From the NCBI GenBank assembly GCA_027079365.1, contig JALWVW010000335.1:1-38363 (forward strand): a stretch of 38,363 nucleotides of DNA, written 5' to 3'. Both the position numbers and the translations under genes were made by a program. How positions within the stretch are numbered: the first letter of the stretch is position 1; every line of letters begins with the position of its first letter. The notes under the pieces were generated by a model. It did no database searches and was not told where the DNA came from. It saw only the letters and a list, made by a program, of their open reading frames with translations. This document shows positions 30,870-38,363 of the stretch, piece after piece. This DNA is from Campylobacteraceae bacterium. Its GTDB lineage: Bacteria > Campylobacterota > Campylobacteria > Campylobacterales > Sulfurovaceae.

Positions 30870-31427
30870 ATGATAACCATTGCTTTTTATTTCTTTGCTG
30901 TACTCATTACACTCCTCTTTTTGGTGACCGTAATGAGTAAAAACGTGCTGTATGCTATGACCTCTCTTGCAGCAGGTATGGTATTGATATCAGGACTCTT
31001 CTTTATCTTGGGTGCTGATTTCCTTGGTGTGGTGCAGCTGATCGTCTATGTGGGTGCCGTCATGGCACTGTACTCTTTTGCCATGATGTTCTTTGATGTC
31101 AATAAAGATGTCAAAGAGAAAAATGGCAGCGCTGCTACGGTATTTCTCTTAGGTGGTGCTATCGCATTGATGCTGGTGCTGGTCTTTTCTGCACCGATGA
31201 TCGGACAGGGGGCGGCTTCGCTATATCCTCAAGTGGCAGGCGCTACCAATCCTCAAGCAGTAGGTCTGGTACTGTTTACCAAGTATCTTGTGCCGTTTGA
31301 GGTGGCCGCAGTGATGTTGCTGGTAGCCATGATCGCTGGTATCATACTGGCAGGGAAGAAAATGGATCTGAGTCTCTCGACAACAGAAGAAGAGATCTTG
31401 GATGAGACACAAGGAGGTGACAAATGA
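30870..31427 (+). CDS. nuoJ: NADH-quinone oxidoreductase subunit J
   Basis: 185-residue membrane subunit with five predicted helices. The third helix region FLGVVQLIVYVGAVMALYSF (near residues 51-70) is the family's most conserved part and contains the pi-bulge helix important for coupling. The C-terminal end is charged. The stop overlaps the nuoK start by four bases (ATGA). Confidence 0.95.
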   Translation: MITIAFYFFAVLITLLFLVTVMSKNVLYAMTSLAAGMVLISGLFFILGADFLGVVQLIVYVGAVMALYSFAMMFFDVNKDVKEKNGSAATVFLLGGAIALMLVLVFSAPMIGQGAASLYPQVAGATNPQAVGLVLFTKYLVPFEVAAVMLLVAMIAGIILAGKKMDLSLSTTEEEILDETQGGDK

Positions 31428-31726
31428 TAGGGCTTAGCCATTACCTGATACTTTCAGGTATCCTGTTTTCGATAGGACTGATAGGGGTGCTAAGAAGAAA
31501 GAATCTGCTGATGCTCTTTTTTGCGACAGAGATTATGCTCAATGCGGCCAATATCGCTTTTGCTGCCATCTCCAGTCACTATCATGATATGGCAGGGCAG
31601 ATGTTTGCCTTCTTTGTCATAGCTGTAGCTGCAAGTGAAGTGGCCGTAGGACTTGGTTTGCTGGTGATACTGTACAAAAAGTATGGCACGCTTGACCTTG
31701 ATATGTATACAGTGATGAGGGGGTAA
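31424..31726 (+). CDS. nuoK: NADH-quinone oxidoreductase subunit K
   Basis: 100-residue three-helix antiporter-like subunit (MnhC/MrpC type). The conserved membrane glutamate of helix 2 is in FFATEIMLNAANIAF, and a second acidic site lies in AVAASEVAVGLGLLVIL; both are needed for proton transfer in characterised complexes. Normal length. Coupled to nuoJ by overlap, and nuoL follows after 2 nt. Confidence 0.96.
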   Translation: MIGLSHYLILSGILFSIGLIGVLRRKNLLMLFFATEIMLNAANIAFAAISSHYHDMAGQMFAFFVIAVAASEVAVGLGLLVILYKKYGTLDLDMYTVMRG

Positions 31727-31728
31727 GG

Positions 31729-33651
31729 ATGGAAAATTTAGTCTATATCGCGCTCTTCGCACCGCTGGTTGGCTCGCTGTTTGCTGCACTGTTTGGGATG
31801 CAAAAGAAAAATGCTATTACCGGTATCGTGACATCTATGTTGCTTTTTATCTCTTTTGTCGCCTCTGCGATCCTTTTCAATCATGTGATGACCGTAGGGC
31901 CAGTTCATGTGAGAATGATGGACTGGATCATGGCAGGAGATATGCTGATCCCCTTTGGGTTCTTGGTTGATCAGGTTTCGGTAACGATGATGACAGTAGT
32001 GACACTGGTCTCTACTGTGGTACATATCTATTCCAACGGTTACATGGATCATGATAAGAGCTTCAATCGCTTTTTCTCCTATCTTTCTGCTTTCGTCTTC
32101 TCCATGATGGTGCTGGTCATGAGTGATAACTTTTTGGGGCTCTTTATCGGATGGGAAGGCGTGGGTGTCTGCTCATGGCTCCTGATCGGATTTTGGTATC
32201 ACAAAGAAGATGTCAGTAGAGAAGTTAACCCTTCGATCTCTCCTTCTTGGGCAGCCAATGAAGCATTTATCATGAACCGTATCGCTGACCTTGGCATGCT
32301 CATAGGTATCTTTATTCTGTACTGGAATATTGGCTCTTTGCAGTACGATGTTGTTTTTGCAGCATTGCCAAATCTCAGCGACGGCATATTGGTTGCGGCT
32401 GCGGTGGCACTCTTCATCGGCGCGATGGGTAAATCAGCACAGTTTCCTCTGCATACCTGGCTAACCGATGCGATGGAGGGTCCTACACCCGTCTCCGCAC
32501 TGATCCATGCTGCCACGATGGTGACAGCCGGTGTCTTCTTGGTGATTCGTGCCAATCCACTCTATAGTATGGAAGCAGTACACTGGGTGAGCTACTTTAT
32601 CGCCAGCCTGGGTACTTTTGTGGCGATTTTCGCTGCCTCCATGGCGCTGGTTAATCGTGATCTCAAGCGCATCATTGCCTTCTCCACACTGTCTCAGCTA
32701 GGGTATATGTTTGCCGCTGCCGGACTGGGTGCCTACTGGATCGCACTCTTCCATCTTGCAGCGCATGCCTTCTTCAAAGCACTGCTTTTCTTGGGTGCAG
32801 GTAATGTCATGCATGCGATGGATGGTGAGCTGGATATTTTCAAGATGGGAGGACTCAAAAAAGTGATGCGTTGGACCTATCTCTATATGGGACTTGCCTC
32901 TTTGGCACTGTCGGGGATTGGTATCGCCGGAATTGGTTTTGCCGGATACTTCTCCAAAGATGCGATCATAGAGACAGCCTTCAATGAGCATACCTATATT
33001 CTCTGGGTGATTCTGGTGGTGACTGCTGGTCTGACAGCATTTTACAGCTTCAGACAGGTGTTTTTGACCTTCCATGGCAATGAACGCTACCATGAGATTG
33101 GTGCCCATCCGCATGAGATGTATACCTATGTATTGATCGGTATGTCACCTCTTGCGATTCTTGCCGTGATTGCCGGATTCTTTCAGGACTGGTTTGAGCA
33201 CTTTGTCACAGCTTTGTTGCCGGAGTATCACATGAGTGAGCATACCCACCATCTCTCTTGGATATTAGGACTGATAGTGATTGCCTTTGCTGTAGGAGGC
33301 ATCGTGTTGGCCTATGTCAAATACAATAGAGGGCTTAAGCGCAACGAAAAGCTTGAGCATTCCTTTGTCTATAAACTCTTGGCAAATCAGTACTATATAC
33401 CAATATTGTATGAAAAGATCTTTTCCCAGCCTTATGCTGCACTTTCCAAGTTCTCATGGGCTGTACTGGATCAAAAAGTGGTTGATGCTACCGTGGACGG
33501 TATCGGCCATATCATCAAAAGCACAGGGGACAATACACGCAAGATCCAAACAGGAAACCTCTCAGACTACCTTAGATGGATGGCAGGTGGAGCCCTATTG
33601 CTTGTCGTGATTGCCTTTGTGGCGTTTAAACTCAGCCAAGGAGCTAACTAA
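31729..33651 (+). CDS. nuoL: NADH-quinone oxidoreductase subunit L
   Basis: 640-residue antiporter-like subunit at the far end of the membrane arm, with a C-terminal lateral helix. Landmarks are GLFIGWEGVGVCSWLLIGFW (near residues 136-155) with its conserved Glu, the Lys in AMGKSAQFPLHTWLTDAM, GPTPVSALIHAATMVTAG and FFKALLFLGAGNVMHAM. Around 16 helices. Stop overlaps the nuoM start by one base (TAATG). Confidence 0.97.
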   Translation: MENLVYIALFAPLVGSLFAALFGMQKKNAITGIVTSMLLFISFVASAILFNHVMTVGPVHVRMMDWIMAGDMLIPFGFLVDQVSVTMMTVVTLVSTVVHIYSNGYMDHDKSFNRFFSYLSAFVFSMMVLVMSDNFLGLFIGWEGVGVCSWLLIGFWYHKEDVSREVNPSISPSWAANEAFIMNRIADLGMLIGIFILYWNIGSLQYDVVFAALPNLSDGILVAAAVALFIGAMGKSAQFPLHTWLTDAMEGPTPVSALIHAATMVTAGVFLVIRANPLYSMEAVHWVSYFIASLGTFVAIFAASMALVNRDLKRIIAFSTLSQLGYMFAAAGLGAYWIALFHLAAHAFFKALLFLGAGNVMHAMDGELDIFKMGGLKKVMRWTYLYMGLASLALSGIGIAGIGFAGYFSKDAIIETAFNEHTYILWVILVVTAGLTAFYSFRQVFLTFHGNERYHEIGAHPHEMYTYVLIGMSPLAILAVIAGFFQDWFEHFVTALLPEYHMSEHTHHLSWILGLIVIAFAVGGIVLAYVKYNRGLKRNEKLEHSFVYKLLANQYYIPILYEKIFSQPYAALSKFSWAVLDQKVVDATVDGIGHIIKSTGDNTRKIQTGNLSDYLRWMAGGALLLVVIAFVAFKLSQGAN

Positions 33652-35177
33652 TGGATGGTATTTTAACAGTTTTACTTTTCTTTCCGCTACTTGCGGGACT
33701 GCTTGGCTTTGTGGTCAACAAGGACAGTATCAGAGCCTATGGTATAGCGGTGGCCTCTATAGAGTTTCTGCTCTCACTCTGGCTTTGGATGTCTTTTGAT
33801 GTCAGTCATGCAGGATTCCAGTTTGTAGAGAACATTCCGCTGGTTTCTGATTTTGGTATCAGTTACTATGTGGGTGTGGATGGGATCAGCCTCTTCATTA
33901 TTATTATGGCAACATTGATGACGCTGATAGGTATTGTTGCGCTCAATATTAAAAAAGATGTCAAAAATATGATTATCACGCTTCTCTTTTTGGAAGTGGC
34001 GATGGTCGGTGTCTTTATCTCTTTGGATGCGATTATCTTCTATCTTTTCTGGGAGTTTTCCCTGGTACCAATGCTCTATATTATTGGTGCCTGGGGCGGA
34101 GAGAGACGACTGTACGCAGCGGTCAAATTCTTTCTCTACACCTTTGCCGGCTCATTAATCATGCTAATAGGCATGCTGTATGTGGCTTATGTGTACCATT
34201 CCGTCTCTGGCTCTTGGAGCTTTGCGATCACGGACTGGTATGCGTTGATCCTGCCGCTAGATGTTGAGAAGTGGTTGTTCTGGGCATTCTTCCTTGGGTT
34301 TGCAATCAAGGTACCGATGTTCCCATTCCATACCTGGCTGCCCTATGCGCATGGTCAGGCACCGACAGTGGGTTCAGTCATCTTGGCAGCAGTGCTGCTC
34401 AAGATGGGTACCTATGGTTTTGTGAGATTCTCATTGCCGATGTTCCCTGATGCTTCCGTGCTCTATATTACGCCTGTAGCGATTCTAGCGATCATTATGA
34501 TCATCTATACGGCGATGGTCGCCTATGCGCAGGAGGACATGAAGCAGACGATCGCCTACTCCTCTGTATCGCATATGGGTGTGATCATTATCGGTACGTT
34601 TGCCATGAACGCAGAAGGAATCACTGGATCGATCTTCTTGATGCTTTCGCATGGTATCGTCTCGGGCGCACTCTTCCTCTTGGTAGGATCGATCTATGAC
34701 CGACGCCATACCAAGCTGATGAGTGAGTTTGGAGGGCTGGCTTCTGTGATGCCAAAGTATGCCGTGATCTACGGTATTATGCTGATGGCTTCTGTGGGTC
34801 TGCCACTGACAATTGGATTTGTAGGAGAGTATCTCTCTCTGGCAGGATTCTATAAGATATCACCAGTCATGACAGCCCTTGCAGGCACCTCGATCATCTT
34901 GGGAGCCGTGTATATGCTGAACCTCTACAAGCGTTCCTTCTTTGGCCCTGTGACCAATGAAGCAAATAAAAAACTGAATGACCTAGATGGCAAAGAGTTG
35001 GCAGCACTGGTGCCGCTGGTACTGATCGTTATCTGGCTGGGAGTCTATCCCAAGCCTGTATTGGTACCGATTGACAATTCGGTCAGGGCATTGACCAGCT
35101 TTATGCATGAAAAGGCACAGACAAAAACGGCAAAAGCCACCATACTGGTAAGCAAAAAAAATAAGGAGATGAAGTAA
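33651..35177 (+). CDS. nuoM: NADH-quinone oxidoreductase subunit M
   Basis: 508-residue antiporter-like proton-pumping subunit. YYVGVDGISLFIIIMATLM near residue 70 and FYLFWEFSLVPMLYIIGAWG (near residues 130-149) with the key Glu are typical, followed by KVPMFPFHTWLPYAHGQAPT and a YSSVSHMG motif. About 14 helices, normal length. Overlaps nuoL and nuoN by one base each. Confidence 0.97.
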   Translation: MDGILTVLLFFPLLAGLLGFVVNKDSIRAYGIAVASIEFLLSLWLWMSFDVSHAGFQFVENIPLVSDFGISYYVGVDGISLFIIIMATLMTLIGIVALNIKKDVKNMIITLLFLEVAMVGVFISLDAIIFYLFWEFSLVPMLYIIGAWGGERRLYAAVKFFLYTFAGSLIMLIGMLYVAYVYHSVSGSWSFAITDWYALILPLDVEKWLFWAFFLGFAIKVPMFPFHTWLPYAHGQAPTVGSVILAAVLLKMGTYGFVRFSLPMFPDASVLYITPVAILAIIMIIYTAMVAYAQEDMKQTIAYSSVSHMGVIIIGTFAMNAEGITGSIFLMLSHGIVSGALFLLVGSIYDRRHTKLMSEFGGLASVMPKYAVIYGIMLMASVGLPLTIGFVGEYLSLAGFYKISPVMTALAGTSIILGAVYMLNLYKRSFFGPVTNEANKKLNDLDGKELAALVPLVLIVIWLGVYPKPVLVPIDNSVRALTSFMHEKAQTKTAKATILVSKKNKEMK

Positions 35178-36697
35178 TGTTAGAGTCTATCTCAGTAAGT
35201 TTAGAATCCCTAAACCTGATCACACTTTCTCCCATGCTGATTGCTATTGTTGGTGCGTTGCTGATTCTCGTGATTGATCTTTTCAAAGAGAATTTGGACA
35301 AGACACTCTATGTGATGCTGACCATGCTGATACTGTTTGTAGATATTGGAGCAACCTATAGTCTCAATATCAACGAACGGGGATTTTTTGACCTGATGCT
35401 GGTAGATGGTATTTCAGTGGTGTCACAGCTGATCATTCTGATTGCATCACTGTTCTTTATTCCTCTGGCACTGACTGCGTCAAGTAAGCGTTTTCATGAA
35501 TATTCCTATCCTGAGTATTTTGCCCTCTTCCTCTTTATGGTGGCAGGATTCCAGTTTATGGTTTCGACGGATAATCTGATATTGATCTTTGTCGGACTGG
35601 AGACGGCATCACTCTCTCTGTACACTTTGATAGCGATGCACAATACCAAAGGCGCACATGAGGCAGCAGTAAAGTACTTTACTATGGGTGCGCTTGCAGC
35701 TGGCTTCTTCCTAATGGGTTCAGCAGCGATCTATGCCTTGACAGGCTCGGTTGAGCTATACGAAGTAGCCAAGATACTTCAGTCACAGGGAGCTGATAGT
35801 ACAGCCTTTATGCTGCCTGTACTGGGAGGCGTAGTGCTGATGTTGGTAGCCGTAGGATTCAAGGTTTCTCTCTTTCCTTTTCATATGTGGACACCGGATG
35901 TCTACGAGGGCTCCAGCGCACCTATGGCAGGCTATATGTCTATCGTACCAAAGTTGGCTATGGTGACAGTAGCGATGCGTATTTTCGGTATCTATATCAA
36001 TCTGGATATCGAGGCGGTCTCCTATCTGATTATTATCATTGCGGTGATCACCATGACGCTTTCCAATATGATGGCACTGGTACAGAAGGATGTCAAGCGG
36101 ATGCTTGCCTACAGCTCTATCTCTCATGCAGGCTTTATCATGGCGGCATTGGCATTGGGCACTACCAAAGCCAATAGCAGTATTTTCCTCTACTATGCGA
36201 TGTTTATGGTAACCAACCTAGGTGCCTTTGCCATGCTCTGGATCTCTCAGCATAAGAAAAAAAGCTTTGATGAGCGCTATGACCATCCCTTTGAGAAATT
36301 TTCCGGTATGATCTCGATCTCACCGATGGCAGCAGTGGTCATGGGTATCTTTATGCTCTCTCTGGCAGGTGTGCCTCCCTTCAGTCTCTTCTGGGGTAAA
36401 CTGTATCTAATCAGCTCGGTCGTGGATTTCGCTGTGGCAACAGCAGAGACCAAATATATGATCTTGGCGATCGTGATGGTGCTCAACTCTGCGATCGCGG
36501 CATACTATTACCTCAAGCTGATCGTGTATATGTTCCTCAGAGCACCCTCGACTTCTGAAACGGTCGTTTATGCCAACCAGTCCCGACCACTCAATGTAGT
36601 GATTGGTATTTTGGTGGTAATCACGATTACTTCGATCTTCTATGTACAGCCTCTGCTTGAGTTCATCTCCTATCTCGTAAGCTCCAGTGGATATTAA
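35177..36697 (+). CDS. nuoN: NADH-quinone oxidoreductase subunit N
   Basis: 506-residue antiporter-like proton-pumping subunit, the last gene of the operon. Landmarks are LIFVGLETASLSLYTLIAM with the key Glu (near residue 143), FKVSLFPFHMWTPDVYEGS near residues 228-246, KRMLAYSSISHAGF and GVPPFSLFWGKLYL. About 14 helices. A strong hairpin lies just after the stop. Confidence 0.97.
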   Translation: MLESISVSLESLNLITLSPMLIAIVGALLILVIDLFKENLDKTLYVMLTMLILFVDIGATYSLNINERGFFDLMLVDGISVVSQLIILIASLFFIPLALTASSKRFHEYSYPEYFALFLFMVAGFQFMVSTDNLILIFVGLETASLSLYTLIAMHNTKGAHEAAVKYFTMGALAAGFFLMGSAAIYALTGSVELYEVAKILQSQGADSTAFMLPVLGGVVLMLVAVGFKVSLFPFHMWTPDVYEGSSAPMAGYMSIVPKLAMVTVAMRIFGIYINLDIEAVSYLIIIIAVITMTLSNMMALVQKDVKRMLAYSSISHAGFIMAALALGTTKANSSIFLYYAMFMVTNLGAFAMLWISQHKKKSFDERYDHPFEKFSGMISISPMAAVVMGIFMLSLAGVPPFSLFWGKLYLISSVVDFAVATAETKYMILAIVMVLNSAIAAYYYLKLIVYMFLRAPSTSETVVYANQSRPLNVVIGILVVITITSIFYVQPLLEFISYLVSSSGY

Positions 36698-36706
36698 CAC
36701 GCTCCA

Positions 36707-36732
36707 AAGGATGTATGTATTCATACATCCTT
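36707..36732 (+). terminator. Terminator of the nuo operon
   Basis: AAGGATGTATG (36707-36717) and CATACATCCTT (36722-36732) form a perfect 11-bp stem with a TATT loop, 10 nt after the nuoN stop. The following run is pyrimidine-rich (CCCCTCCCCTTATCTT) rather than pure T. Confidence 0.75.
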
Positions 36733-36746
36733 CCCCTCCCCTTATC

Positions 36747-36773
36747 TTGATTTAACCTGGCTCGGGATAGAAT
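36747..36773 (+). promoter_or_regulatory. Weak promoter candidate before the DUF1858 gene
   Basis: TTGATT (36747-36752) and TAGAAT (36768-36773), 15-nt spacing, 35 nt upstream of the TTG start. Both elements are imperfect and the spacing is short. Confidence 0.3.
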
Positions 36774-36808
36774 ACCAGTATATCATCCAACTGTTCAAGG
36801 AATATTGA

Positions 36809-37339
36809 TTGAAAGAAATTACTTTAGAGACAAAGATCTACGATCTTCTCGGCGACTACCAAGGGATGAAAGAGATCCTGATAGGGATTAACCCCAAATT
36901 TAAAAAACTCAACAACCCGGTACTTCGTCGTACGCTTGGTAGGGTTGCTGGTGTGAGGCAAGCGGCTATTGTAGGTGGTATGGAGCCCATGGATCTGCTT
37001 AATCAGCTCCGTTTGGCAGTAGGACAAGAGTCTATTTGTGAGACCTGCACAGAAGAGTCAGAAGCATGTCATGTGCCTGCTGCAGTGCCAAGACCTAGTT
37101 GGCTACAGGGTGACCCTGCAGCTATACTCGATGCCAATCAGATCCTGGATGAGGATAAAAACCCCTTGGCACTTGCCCGAAAGGCACTAAAGTCTTTGGA
37201 GGCGGACAGATTTATCCTTCTTGTGGCTGATTTTCGCCCAGAGCCTCTGATTGATGAGTTTATCAAGGATGGCCATCTTGTCTATACCGAAGAGCACAAA
37301 GACACTCTGTTCTATACCTATGTCCAAAAAGTGTATTAG
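36809..37339 (+). CDS. DUF1858-domain protein with cysteine-rich linker
   Basis: 176 residues from a TTG start preceded by AAGGA at 36797-36801. Residues 1-70 resemble the small DUF1858 helical domain found in many anaerobe proteins: an ITLETKIYDLLGDYQGMKE start and RTLGRVAGVRQAAIVGGM. A linker holds Cys77, Cys80 and Cys87 (CETCTEESEAC), a possible metal or redox site. Residues 130-175 (RFILLVADFRPEPLIDEF and LFYTYVQKV) look like a small TusA/DUF2249-type alpha-beta domain. Not known to be part of complex I; it lies beyond the nuo terminator. Function unknown. Confidence 0.75.
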   Translation: MKEITLETKIYDLLGDYQGMKEILIGINPKFKKLNNPVLRRTLGRVAGVRQAAIVGGMEPMDLLNQLRLAVGQESICETCTEESEACHVPAAVPRPSWLQGDPAAILDANQILDEDKNPLALARKALKSLEADRFILLVADFRPEPLIDEFIKDGHLVYTEEHKDTLFYTYVQKVY

Positions 37340-38223
37340 CAACAAATTTGTCGATAGATCTCTTCGGTACTCCCTGAGAATGTCACATCAAACTGTGAGT
37401 TGCTAAAGGTAGTCTGTCGTTTGGCTAGCTGGGCGGTATGGGTAGTTATCTGCTCCGCTAGTGTGCCTTTATTGTAGATACCATCTAGGTATGCCAGAGT
37501 CTCCTTGATCCCAATCGCTTTCATACTGTTGGGGGTACGACCGTAACTGTGCTCCAACATACAGACTTCATCGATCAGTCCAGCCTTTATCATACTGTGT
37601 GTCCGTGTAGCAATCCGCTCTCTCAGGAGGGCTCTCTCAATGGTGATTTGATAGAGAGGAAGCGCCCCTTGAATTACTGGTTTGGGGGGATGCTGCGCAA
37701 AATATGCAGAGGGGGTCAGTCCAGTTTCAAAGTAGATATCCAGTGCTTTCTCAATGCGATAGCGATCAGCTGACTTGATATGTCGCATGTAGTTCGGGTC
37801 AAGTGCCATGAGCATGGCATGGCTCTCTGCGAGATTTTGGAGGGCTTGACTGCTCTTGGCTCTGCTTTGGGAGGAGATGGCAGGGAGGTCACTGATACCC
37901 CCCAATAGCATTTTCAGATAAAATCCGGTACCACCGACAATAATAAGTGCTTTGCCTGCTTTTTGTGCATGAGAGAAAGCTTCCTGATAGAGAGTCATAT
38001 AGGTGGTCACGTCAAAAGGGGCATCAGGAGAAAGAATATCCATACCAAAATGGAGGATACCCTCCCGCTCTTCCATCGTAGGCTTGGCAGAGGCGATATC
38101 GATCTCTTTGTAGAGTGAGAGTGAATCCAGTGAGAGGATCATGGCATCCAGTTTTTTCGCAAGCATAACAGCAAGTGCAGTTTTTCCAGAAGCTGTAGGT
38201 CCGATCAGTGCAAATTGTTTCAT
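37336..38223 (-). CDS. miaA: tRNA dimethylallyltransferase
   Basis: About 295 residues from the ATG at 38223; it transfers a dimethylallyl group to A37 of tRNAs that read codons starting with U. The phosphate-binding loop GPTASGKT is near the N-terminus, followed by the substrate site DSLSLYKEIDIASAKPT. Later, DRYRIEKALDIYFETG, a short ADRYR-type motif and SMKAIGIKE are typical. In-frame starts at 38247 (GTG) and 38229 (ATG) are possible, but no candidate has a ribosome binding site and a -10 box at 38230-38235 favours 38223. The stop overlaps the convergent upstream gene by 3-4 bases. Confidence 0.95.
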   Translation of the reverse strand: MKQFALIGPTASGKTALAVMLAKKLDAMILSLDSLSLYKEIDIASAKPTMEEREGILHFGMDILSPDAPFDVTTYMTLYQEAFSHAQKAGKALIIVGGTGFYLKMLLGGISDLPAISSQSRAKSSQALQNLAESHAMLMALDPNYMRHIKSADRYRIEKALDIYFETGLTPSAYFAQHPPKPVIQGALPLYQITIERALLRERIATRTHSMIKAGLIDEVCMLEHSYGRTPNSMKAIGIKETLAYLDGIYNKGTLAEQITTHTAQLAKRQTTFSNSQFDVTFSGSTEEIYRQICC

Positions 38224-38229
38224 CTGCAT

Positions 38230-38235
38230 ATCATA
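38230..38235 (-). promoter_or_regulatory. Possible -10 box of miaA
   Basis: TATGAT on the minus strand with TG one base upstream, ending 7 nt before the ATG at 38223. If used, the miaA message is leaderless. No -35 at proper spacing. Confidence 0.35.
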
Positions 38236-38269
38236 ACAAGATAGCACTAAGGGTTAAGTGCCAAAAGTG

Positions 38270-38275
38270 TAGAAT
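38270..38275 (+). promoter_or_regulatory. Possible -10 box of the last, truncated gene
   Basis: TAGAAT, 36 nt upstream of the ATG at 38312. No -35 match. Weak. Confidence 0.3.
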
Positions 38276-38311
38276 ACATGGAAAAGATCCGCTTACAAAA
38301 GAGAGGGAAAT

Positions 38312-38363
38312 ATGAACTTATATGATAAGCATAATCGTTTTAATCTTGCCAACCTTATTACCT
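38312..38363 (+). CDS. Start of a probable CDP-alcohol phosphatidyltransferase, cut by window end
   Basis: 17 complete codons of a gene that runs off the window, with GAGAGGG at 38301-38307 before the ATG. The visible N-terminus Met-Asn-Leu-Tyr-Asp-Lys-His-Asn-Arg-Phe-Asn-Leu-Ala-Asn-Leu-Ile-Thr resembles the start of CDP-alcohol phosphatidyltransferases (an Asn-Leu-x-Asn-Leu-hydrophobic-Thr pattern before the first helix), such as phosphatidylserine synthase. With so little sequence this is a tentative guess; that a gene starts here is more certain. Confidence 0.4.
   Translation, partial: MNLYDKHNRFNLANLIT

Overview
The window reads as a chromosomal segment of a free-living Campylobacterota (epsilonproteobacterial) species, most likely a Sulfurovum- or Sulfurimonas-like chemolithotroph. 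This rests on three observations: the sequence style of the ribosomal proteins; a 14-subunit-type nuo locus in which canonical NuoE and NuoF are missing and a small Helicobacter/Campylobacter-type 'NuoE' is present; and two consecutive NuoG paralogues. The genus is inference; the phylum-level call is fairly secure. Almost everything is on the + strand, and intergenic spaces are short.

Layout. (1) 1-3915: the distal spc operon, rplF (5' end outside the window), rplR, rpsE, rplO, secY, map, infA. (2) 3957-5846, minus strand: a long-chain acyl-CoA synthetase gene inserted between infA and rpmJ, genes that are usually adjacent. (3) 5954-9085: the alpha operon rpmJ-rpsM-rpsK-rpsD-rpoA-rplQ, with its own promoter and a structured leader of about 150 nt. 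(4) 9086-9602: a gene-poor stretch with a possible terminator, a G8 tract, a doubtful small ORF and tRNA-Glu(UUC) on the minus strand. (5) 9603-13006: a lipoprotein gene translationally coupled to endonuclease IV (nfo), then two secreted proteins of unknown function, the second with Trp-containing repeats. (6) 13209-17283: a compact three-gene unit of lipoprotein alpha/beta hydrolase, FadL-type outer-membrane channel and acyl-CoA ligase. Together these look like a pathway for hydrolysing, importing and activating an exogenous lipid or other hydrophobic acid. (7) 17361-19094: an AAA+ ATPase with a large N-terminal region of unknown function. (8) 19233-36697: the nuo operon, nuoA-B-C-D, a NuoE-like small protein, a NuoF-tail/GltD-like flavoprotein fusion, nuoG1, nuoG2, nuoH-I-J-K-L-M-N, ending in a strong hairpin. 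(9) 36809-38363: a DUF1858-type protein, miaA (convergent, with overlapping stops) and the first codons of a probable CDP-alcohol phosphatidyltransferase.

How it works together. The nuo locus supplies all quinone-binding, proton-pumping and Fe-S wire subunits of complex I, but its electron-entry module is non-standard. The usual 24-kDa and 51-kDa NADH dehydrogenase subunits are replaced by a 99-residue protein and by a 670-residue FAD/NAD(P) oxidoreductase that resembles the small subunit of glutamate synthase, fused behind a remnant of the NuoF Fe-S domain. This is the most unusual system in the window. The second point of interest is the regulatory architecture of the ribosomal clusters: a strong 13-bp hairpin and a second hairpin before rpmJ, a perfect 7-bp hairpin before rpsD, and an apparently leaderless minus-strand gene interrupting the cluster.

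No CRISPR array, insertion sequence, prophage gene or rRNA gene was seen.
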